DNA from: an uncultured Prevotella sp.
GTDB taxonomy: Bacteria; Bacteroidota; Bacteroidia; Bacteroidales; Bacteroidaceae
Length of the DNA: 64,000 bases
Reading direction: 5' to 3'
NCBI GenBank assembly: GCA_902464615.1
Contig: CABQKA010000003.1
Location: 1-64,000 of the forward strand
Position 1 is the first letter of the stretch; every line of letters begins with the position of its first letter. This document shows, piece after piece, positions 58,567 to 64,000 of the stretch. Made by a program: the position numbers and the translations under genes. The notes under the pieces are model-generated. The model was not told the origin of the DNA. It searched no databases and saw nothing but the letters and a program-made list of their open reading frames with translations.

Positions 58567-59298
58567 ATGAGCAAGAACCGGCAGCCTAAGTTTTACGTCG
58601 TCTGGCGAGGGGTACGTCCCGGCGTTTACCTGACATGGGAAGAGTGCTGGCACCAGGTGAAAAACTTTCCCGGTGCGGCCTACAAGGCCTATCTTTCAGC
58701 CGCCGAGGCCGAGCAGGCCCTTGCGGCAGGGCCGCCAGCCTGGAGCAAACGGGAGGTGGCTGCCCGTACAGGGGAGCAAGAAGAGAAGCCCGCACCTCCC
58801 TCCCGGCGGACAATGTGCCCTTCCCGAGGGCCGCACGCCCTGCCGCCCAACCCGCAGTCGGACCGCACGGACACTGTCCTGCCCCTGCCGCTGGCCGTCC
58901 GGGCCGACGCCTGGGCCGTAGACGCCGCCTGCTCCGGCAATCCCGGACAGATGGAATACCGCGGCGTATGCCTCCGGACAGGGCAAGTCGTTTTCCACTA
59001 CGGCCCCATCTACGGCACGAACAACGTCGGCGAGTTTCTTGCCATTGTCCACGCGCTGGCCCTTATCAAGGGGCGTAACCTCCGGCTCGCCGTCTACAGC
59101 GACAGCCGTAACGCCCTGCTTTGGGTAAGGCAGAAAAAGTGCAAGACACGCCTGGCCCGCAACGCACGGACCGAGACGCTCTTCCAACTCATTGACCGCG
59201 CCGAGAAATGGCTGCGCGAGAACACCTACGACACCCCTCTCCTGAAGTGGGAAACGCAACTTTGGGGCGAAGTGCCCGCCGACTTCGGCCGCAAGTAG
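58567..59298 (+). CDS. rnhA: ribonuclease HI with N-terminal viroplasmin/hybrid-binding domain
   Basis: A 243-residue RNase H1. The N-terminal viroplasmin-type hybrid-binding domain (about residues 7-50, KFYVVWRGVRPGVYLTWEEC) is followed by a linker of about 55 residues rich in Pro, Arg and Ser. The nuclease domain has catalytic Asp119 (VDAACSGNPG), Glu156 (NNVGEF), Asp179 (VYSDS) and a final Asp239 (ADFGRK). It removes RNA from RNA-DNA hybrids. The domain layout is common in Bacteroidota. It precedes the MsbA-type gene by 47 nt. Confidence 0.92.
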   Translation: MSKNRQPKFYVVWRGVRPGVYLTWEECWHQVKNFPGAAYKAYLSAAEAEQALAAGPPAWSKREVAARTGEQEEKPAPPSRRTMCPSRGPHALPPNPQSDRTDTVLPLPLAVRADAWAVDAACSGNPGQMEYRGVCLRTGQVVFHYGPIYGTNNVGEFLAIVHALALIKGRNLRLAVYSDSRNALLWVRQKKCKTRLARNARTETLFQLIDRAEKWLRENTYDTPLLKWETQLWGEVPADFGRK

Positions 59299-59345
59299 CC
59301 GGATGCCGCCCCGCCGCTTTATCCTGCCACACCCTTCCCGTTCCT

Positions 59346-61181
59346 ATGAAAGAATTCTTCAGCGTCATGTGGCGCTACGTCGCCCCCTACAAAAAGTACC
59401 TCGTCAGCTCGCTGGTGTTCAACCTGCTGTCGGCCGTACTCAACGTGTTTTCCTTCCTGTCCATTATCCCGATGCTCAACCTCCTGTTCAGGCTGGACAC
59501 GTCGACCTACCGTTTCATGCCCTGGGACACGGCGGGAGAAAACATCAAGGACATCCTGGTGAACAACATGTACTACGCCACGCAGCAAATCATGCAAAGC
59601 TACGGAGCGTCCACCACGCTGCTGCTCATCGGCCTGTTCCTCGTGGCCGCCACGCTGCTCAAGACGTCGTGCTACTTTGCTTCGGCGGGCATCATGGTAC
59701 CGATGCGCACCGGCATTGTGCGCGACATCCGCTCCAACGTCTACCATAAAATCACGAACCTGCCTCTCTCCTTCTTCTCCGACGAGCGCAAGGGCGACAT
59801 CATCGCCCGCATGAGCGGCGACGTCAACGAAATCGAGAACTCCATTACCGGCTCGCTCGAGATGCTCATCAAAAATCCCATCCTGCTTATCTGCTATTTC
59901 AGCGTCCTGCTTTACACCAGCTGGCAGCTCACCATGTTCACCCTCATCGTCCTCCCGCTCATGGGCTGGGCCATGGGCAGGATAGGCCGGAAGCTCAAGC
60001 GCCAGTCGCTCGACGCGCAGAACAAATGGAGCGAAACGATGTCCCAGCTCGAGGAGACGCTGGGCGGCATGCGCATCATTAAGGCCTTCACCGCCGAGAA
60101 GAAGATGCGCGAGCGCTTCGACCGCAGCACCAACGAGTTCCGCACGGCTTCGAACAAGGTCGCCGTCCGGCAGGCCTCCGCCCACCCCGTCAGCGAGTTT
60201 CTCGGCACCTGCCTCATCGTCACCGTCCTCTGGTACGGCGGGACGCTCATCTTCTCCGACCACTCGCCCATAGACGCCCCCACGTTCATATTCTACATGA
60301 TTATCCTTTACAGCATCATCCAGCCGCTCAAGGACCTCTCGAAAGCCACATACAGCATCCCCAAAGGCATGGCCTCCGTGGAGCGCGTCAACAAGATACT
60401 CAACGCCGAGAACCCCATCCGCGAAAGCGCCCACCCCGTCCACCTGGAAGGCCTGAAGGAGAGCATCGAGTTCCGCCACGTCTCCTTCAGCTACAACGGG
60501 AAGACGGACGTCCTCTCCGACGTCAGCCTCCACGTGCGCCGCGGGCAGACCATCGCCATCGTGGGGCAAAGCGGTTCGGGAAAGTCCACGCTCGTCGACC
60601 TCCTGCCGCGCTACCACGACGTCACCGAAGGACACATCCTCCTCGACGGCACCGACGTGAAGGACATCTATCTCTCGGACCTGCGTGCCCTCATCGGCAA
60701 CGTCAACCAGGAGGCCATCCTCTTCAACGACACCTTCTTCAACAACATCGCCTTCGGCGTGGAAAACGCCACGATGGAACAGGTAGTCGCCGCCGCCAAG
60801 GTGGCCAACGCCCACGACTTCATCATGGAGAGCGAGCGCGGCTACGACACCATGGTGGGCGACCGCGGCTGCCGCCTCTCCGGCGGACAGCGGCAGCGCG
60901 TCTCCATTGCCCGCGCCATCCTCAAAAACCCCGACATCCTCATCCTCGACGAAGCCACCTCGGCCCTCGACACAGAGAGCGAACGACTGGTGCAGGAAGC
61001 CCTCGAACGCCTCATGCGCACCCGTACCACCATCGCCATCGCCCACCGTCTCTCCACGATACGCGGTGCGGACGAAATCTGCGTCCTCCACGAGGGGCGC
61101 ATCGTCGAGCGCGGCACGCACGAGCAGCTCATTGCCCGCTGCGGCTACTACAAACGCCTGCACGACATGCAGCAACTCTGA
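59346..61181 (+). CDS. MsbA-like ABC exporter (fused permease and ATPase)
   Basis: A 611-residue half-transporter. An N-terminal six-helix permease domain (about 1-330) is followed by an ATPase domain with Walker A GQSGSGKST (near residue 415), signature LSGGQRQRVS and Walker B ILILDEATSALD, then IAHRLSTIR. The closest guess is lipid A/phospholipid flipping (MsbA), but drug or peptide export cannot be ruled out. ATG 59346 begins MKEFFSVMWRYV; an upstream frame to 59208 overlaps rnhA and is rejected. The terminator at 61319-61357 follows. Confidence 0.88.
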   Translation: MKEFFSVMWRYVAPYKKYLVSSLVFNLLSAVLNVFSFLSIIPMLNLLFRLDTSTYRFMPWDTAGENIKDILVNNMYYATQQIMQSYGASTTLLLIGLFLVAATLLKTSCYFASAGIMVPMRTGIVRDIRSNVYHKITNLPLSFFSDERKGDIIARMSGDVNEIENSITGSLEMLIKNPILLICYFSVLLYTSWQLTMFTLIVLPLMGWAMGRIGRKLKRQSLDAQNKWSETMSQLEETLGGMRIIKAFTAEKKMRERFDRSTNEFRTASNKVAVRQASAHPVSEFLGTCLIVTVLWYGGTLIFSDHSPIDAPTFIFYMIILYSIIQPLKDLSKATYSIPKGMASVERVNKILNAENPIRESAHPVHLEGLKESIEFRHVSFSYNGKTDVLSDVSLHVRRGQTIAIVGQSGSGKSTLVDLLPRYHDVTEGHILLDGTDVKDIYLSDLRALIGNVNQEAILFNDTFFNNIAFGVENATMEQVVAAAKVANAHDFIMESERGYDTMVGDRGCRLSGGQRQRVSIARAILKNPDILILDEATSALDTESERLVQEALERLMRTRTTIAIAHRLSTIRGADEICVLHEGRIVERGTHEQLIARCGYYKRLHDMQQL

Positions 61182-61318
61182 CCCTCCACCCCGCGCAGGC
61201 AGACTGCCGGGAAAAAGCGCCGCAACCGGACGAAGCAGGAGCGAACCTGCCGCCGGCCGCGGCGCTTTCCGTACACCCCGCCCGGGCGGCAGAAGGCCCC
61301 GCCCCGGCAGCCGACGAA

Positions 61319-61357
61319 GCCGGCCCGCATCCATCCCCACGGTGCGGGCCGGCTTTT
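61319..61357 (+). terminator. terminator of the MsbA-like gene
   Basis: GCCGGCCCGCA (61319-61329) pairs with TGCGGGCCGGC (61343-61353), followed by TTTT. Confidence 0.8.
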
Positions 61358-61396
61358 CCGTCCGTACCCGCAGGCCGCACGCCCGGCTCCGTCGCT

Positions 61397-61455
61397 CCTG
61401 GGCTAAGCCCCGTGCGCACGGGGCCTGTTCCCGTACGCACGGGGCTTAGCCTCCT
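61397..61455. repeat. 21-bp-phased palindromic repeat array 12 (3 units)
   Basis: Units begin at 61397, 61418 and 61439 with spacers GCGC and ACGC. Unit 2 has the core GGCCTGTTCCC and lacks TTA/TAA. A separate unit beginning at 61523 (ACGGGGCT then AATGCAGCA) starts exactly 84 bp (four periods) after unit 3, as if intermediate units had decayed. Confidence 0.85.
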
Positions 61456-61568
61456 TCCGCCGCTGCCCGGTGCAATGCGCTCCGGCCACGGACGAAGCCC
61501 GGCTGGAAAAGGGCCGCACGCCACGGGGCTAATGCAGCACGAAGATGAAGCGGGGCCGACGGCGGGCG

Positions 61569-61576
61569 TATCTTTG
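61569..61576 (+). promoter_or_regulatory. -7 promoter element for the smalltalk gene
   Basis: TATCTTTG, full consensus match, 98 nt before the ATG at 61675. Confidence 0.6.
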
Positions 61577-61674
61577 TCCTGTCGCCGCAAACTGCGGACC
61601 AAACGCCGGCCCGGGCGGCGCGGAAAAGCAGACGGCGGCCTCACACGTCACACCCTTAAAAAAATCCCTTACAA

Positions 61675-61779
61675 ATGAACGAAAAGAAAAAGCAAATCTG
61701 GAATCTGGTGCTGAAAGCCCTCATCGCCGTGCTCACAGCCCTGACGGGCATACTGACAAGCTGCACCCTCGCCGCATAG
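61675..61779 (+). CDS. smalltalk-family small protein
   Basis: A 34-residue protein. A charged start (MNEKKKQIWN) is followed by one hydrophobic helix (residues 11-27, LVLKALIAVLTALTGIL) and a Cys at residue 30 in LTSCTLAA. It closely resembles the very short Bacteroidales proteins called 'smalltalk', often found beside an HU-like gene; function unknown. It could be a lipoprotein-like or membrane peptide. A promoter lies about 100 nt upstream and a strong terminator follows at 61822-61865, so it is an independent transcript. It is too short to be found by length alone. Confidence 0.75.
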   Translation: MNEKKKQIWNLVLKALIAVLTALTGILTSCTLAA

Positions 61780-61821
61780 GCCCGGGAACGCAGCGCGCAG
61801 GGAATTCCCTGCATTCTTCCC

Positions 61822-61865
61822 GCCGCCTCCCGCGCCATGGCGCAGGAGGCGGCCTACGTTTTTTT
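61822..61865 (+). terminator. terminator of the smalltalk gene
   Basis: GCCGCCTCC (61822-61830) pairs with GGAGGCGGC (61845-61853), with an inner GCGCC/GGCGC pairing, followed by CTACG and seven T residues. Confidence 0.85.
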
Positions 61866-61898
61866 CCCGGAAAACCCGCCCGGTTTCCGCGATTTGTT

Positions 61899-61906
61899 TA
61901 TATTTG
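61899..61906 (+). promoter_or_regulatory. -7 promoter element for ptb-buk
   Basis: TATATTTG, full consensus match, 27 nt before the ptb ATG. Confidence 0.65.
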
Positions 61907-61933
61907 CAGGTAATTCACACACACCATACCGAC

Positions 61934-62836
61934 ATGGACAACATACGCACATTCGCACAACTCACCACCCACCTGGGACAGCGGACAGGGCGGCGTCGCA
62001 TCGCCGTGGTCTGCGGCTCGGACGCCTCCACCTGCGAAGCCGTAGGACGCGCCCTGGAAGGGGGCTTCGCCGAAGCCGTATTCGTAGGCCATACGGCCGA
62101 GGCCCGGCGCCTGCTTTCCGGCCGGGCGGAAGACAGACACGTGGACTACGTTGACGCGACCGACGACGCCGAAGCCGCACGCCGGGCCGTGGCGATGGTG
62201 CGCGGGGGAGAGGCGGACGTGCTCATGAAAGGGCTCGTAGCGACCGACACGCTCCTCCACGCCGTCCTTGACAAGCAGGAAGGCCTGCTCCCCACGGGCG
62301 GCATCCTGACCCACCTGGCGGCCGCCGAACTGCCGGCCTACGGCAAGCTACTGTTGTTCACCGACGCGGCCGTCATCCCTTACCCGACGGCCCCGCAGCG
62401 CGAGGCACAGGTTGCGTGCGCGGTGCGCATGTGCCATGCCCTGGGCATCGGGGAACCGCGCATCGCCCTCATCCACTGCTCGGAACACGTGAGCGAGAAG
62501 TTCCCCCACACACTCGAATACGCCCGTCTGGCCGAAGCCGCCCGGACGGGACGCTGGGGCCGGGCCATCGTGGACGGCCCGCTCGACGTGCGCACCTCGT
62601 GCGACGCCGCAGCCATGGCCGTCAAGGGCATCTGCTCGCCCATAGCGGGCCAGGCCGACGCCCTCGTGTTCCCGGACATCGAAGCCGGCAATGCTTTCTA
62701 CAAGACCATCACCCTCTTTGCCGGAGCCACGACGGCCGGCGTGCTGCAAGGCACCGTGCGCCCCGTCGTCCTGCCCTCGCGCGGCGACAATGCCGACTCC
62801 AAATTCTACAGCCTGGCACTCGCGGCCCTGGACTGA
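61934..62836 (+). CDS. ptb: phosphate butyryltransferase-like (Ptb) / phosphate acyltransferase
   Basis: A 300-residue phosphate acyltransferase that exchanges the CoA of a short-chain acyl-CoA for phosphate. It shows the family blocks RIAVVCGSDASTCEAV near the N-terminus, DVLMKGLVATDTLLHAVLD, the nearby FTDAAVIPYPTAPQ and DALVFPDIEAGNAFYKT. It pairs with buk 76 nt downstream, so the two probably turn butyryl-CoA (or isobutyryl/isovaleryl-CoA) into the acid with ATP gain. The substrate is inferred. ATG 61934 is preferred over the in-frame GTG/ATG at 61904. Confidence 0.9.
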   Translation: MDNIRTFAQLTTHLGQRTGRRRIAVVCGSDASTCEAVGRALEGGFAEAVFVGHTAEARRLLSGRAEDRHVDYVDATDDAEAARRAVAMVRGGEADVLMKGLVATDTLLHAVLDKQEGLLPTGGILTHLAAAELPAYGKLLLFTDAAVIPYPTAPQREAQVACAVRMCHALGIGEPRIALIHCSEHVSEKFPHTLEYARLAEAARTGRWGRAIVDGPLDVRTSCDAAAMAVKGICSPIAGQADALVFPDIEAGNAFYKTITLFAGATTAGVLQGTVRPVVLPSRGDNADSKFYSLALAALD

Positions 62837-62912
62837 CACGCCTCCGCCAGCCGGCCTTGCGCCCGAAGGCGCGCCCCATTTCCTTTATTGCCCCACTCCA
62901 ACCCCCTTTCCC

Positions 62913-63974
62913 ATGCAAATACTCGCCATCAATCCCGGGTCGACCTCGACCAAAATAGCCGTCTACGAAGACGAACAGCCCGTTCTCCTGCGCAACATCC
63001 GCCACTCCGTGGAGCAACTTGCGCAGTTTGAACGCATTGTGGACCAGCGCGTCTTCCGCCGCGACCTGGTCGTAGAAGAACTGCGGCGCATGAACATCCC
63101 CTTCCACTTCGACGCCATCATCGGGCGCGGCGGACTGGCCAAACCGCTCTCGGGCGGCGTCTACGCAGTCAACGAACAAATGTGCCGCGATATGTACTAC
63201 GCCAAACGGCAACACGTCTGCAACCTGGGCTGCATCATCGCCTACGACCTGGCACAGCGGCAGGGCGGATGCCAGGCGTTCATCGCCGACCCCGTCGTAG
63301 TGGACGAGATGGAAGACGTGGCCCGCATCTGCGGCTCGCCGCTCATGCAGCGCGTACCCGTATGGCACGCGCTGAACCAACGGGCCATCGGCCGCCGCTT
63401 CGCACAGGAAAACGGCCGGAAATACGAAAACCTGAATCTGATTATCTGCCACATGGGCGGGGGAATATCCGTGGCGGCACACCGCCGGGGACGGGCCATC
63501 GACGCCAACAACGGCTTGGACGGCGAAGGGCCTTTCTCGCCGGAGAGAGCAGGCACGTTGCCCTCGGCCGACTTGGTGCGTCTCTGTTACAGCGGCCGCT
63601 ACACAGAGGAAGAGTTGCTGAAGCGCATTGCGGGCAGTGCCGGACTTTCGGCCCACTTGGGGACTACCGACGTAAAGAAGATCATTGAAAGCATCGAAGC
63701 CGGCGACGAGCACGCGCGCCTGCTCATCGATGCCATGATTTACCAGACGGCCAAGGCCATAGCGGCAGAGGGCGCGGTGCTCTTCGGCAACATCGACGCC
63801 GTGCTCATCACGGGCGGCATGGCCCACTCGGAGTACATCACGTCACGCTTGCGCCGCCGGGTGGACTTCCTTGCGCCGGTACACATCTACCCCGGGGAAG
63901 ACGAGATGGAGGCCCTGGCCCTCAATGCACTCGCCGCCTTGAGAGGCGAACAGAAACTGAACGTCTACGAATAG
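62913..63974 (+). CDS. buk: butyrate kinase
   Basis: A 353-residue acetate/sugar-kinase superfamily enzyme that makes ATP from butyryl phosphate. It opens MQILAINPGSTSTKIAVYED with the phosphate-binding NPGSTSTK. It has VHWHALNQ-like VWHALNQRAIGRRFA, ICHMGGGISVAAHRRGRAID and GNIDAVLITGGMAHSEYI. It ends in PGEDEMEALALNAL. ATG 62913 gives the family start; the longer frame to 62691 is the ptb shadow. Only 26 nt follow before the window end, so its terminator is not seen. Confidence 0.94.
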   Translation: MQILAINPGSTSTKIAVYEDEQPVLLRNIRHSVEQLAQFERIVDQRVFRRDLVVEELRRMNIPFHFDAIIGRGGLAKPLSGGVYAVNEQMCRDMYYAKRQHVCNLGCIIAYDLAQRQGGCQAFIADPVVVDEMEDVARICGSPLMQRVPVWHALNQRAIGRRFAQENGRKYENLNLIICHMGGGISVAAHRRGRAIDANNGLDGEGPFSPERAGTLPSADLVRLCYSGRYTEEELLKRIAGSAGLSAHLGTTDVKKIIESIEAGDEHARLLIDAMIYQTAKAIAAEGAVLFGNIDAVLITGGMAHSEYITSRLRRRVDFLAPVHIYPGEDEMEALALNALAALRGEQKLNVYE

Positions 63975-64000
63975 GCCGGGAAACGGGGCCGTCTGTGCCC

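Larger units (their letters stand above)
61182..61674. other. 493-bp gene-free stretch between the exporter and the smalltalk gene
   Basis: It holds a GC-rich hairpin (about 61213-61267, GCGCCGC / GCGGCGC arms), the exporter terminator (61319-61357), repeat array 12 (61397-61455), a lone repeat unit at 61523 and the smalltalk promoter (61569-61576). No further coding region is supported. Confidence 0.7.

Noticed and set aside
1659..61455. Possible CRISPR arrays
   Set aside because: Units are 17 bp with fixed 4-nt spacers, three per array, and no cas genes are present.
62691..62912. 74-codon upstream extension of butyrate kinase
   Set aside because: It lies over the 3' end of ptb and the intergenic gap; the family start is at 62913.

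Overview
This window is a chromosomal segment of a high-GC member of the Bacteroidales (phylum Bacteroidota). The evidence is: many promoters carry the Bacteroidota sigma-factor signature (TAnnTTTG at about -7, in two cases with TTTG exactly 19 nt upstream); a surface lipoprotein with the Bacteroidales export signal follows BtuB; there is a PorZ-like type IX secretion protein, a 34-residue 'smalltalk' protein, a UmuDC pair, and a GH20 enzyme with the Prevotella/Bacteroides-type C-terminal tail. The family or genus cannot be fixed from the sequence. Coding density is high, and no rRNA, tRNA, CRISPR array, insertion sequence or prophage was seen.

Layout. 35-10165: nadB, a periplasmic M16 protease, RNase R, a DUF4294 protein and an LTA-synthase-like membrane sulfatase. 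10555-15400 (minus): an apparent operon ompH/skp - murI - epimerase - PAP2 - pepC with a textbook promoter at 15441-15471. 15626-20049: a GH2 glycosidase converging on the umuDC mutasome. 20162-23600: a cobalamin riboswitch followed by btuB and btuG, a B12 uptake module. 23816-32894: GH20 hexosaminidase, then sbcD-sbcC. 32985-37247 (minus): aroQ - pyk - O-methyltransferase - rbfA - LolE-like permease, divergent from xerD. 38468-40996: three FKBP-type prolyl isomerases in a row. 41269-42785: a two-gene block of visibly lower GC with an orphan palindromic operator. 43159-53935: sirtuin, PgpH-like HD protein, miaB, nucleoside kinase, membrane protein, rdgB, porZ, HU. 54270-63974: membrane pyrophosphatase, argS, RNase HI, an MsbA-type exporter, smalltalk, and ptb-buk.

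The most striking element is not a gene. Twelve short arrays are scattered through the window, nearly all intergenic. Each is built of 17-bp near-palindromic units (model ACGGGGCTTAGCCCCGT) separated by exactly 4 nt, so units recur every 21 bp. Eleven arrays have exactly three units (59 bp) and one has four (80 bp). Spacer length is fixed but spacer sequence is not. Some neighbouring units are near-perfect reverse complements and would fold as a 17-bp stem with a 4-nt loop; some such pairs sit where a terminator is expected. Other arrays lie between divergent genes or beside promoters. One array is translated in frame inside the N-terminus of XerD, as a 7-residue repeat. No element of this description is known to me; whether it is a REP/BIME-like mobile repeat, an RNA structure or a phased protein-binding array is open.
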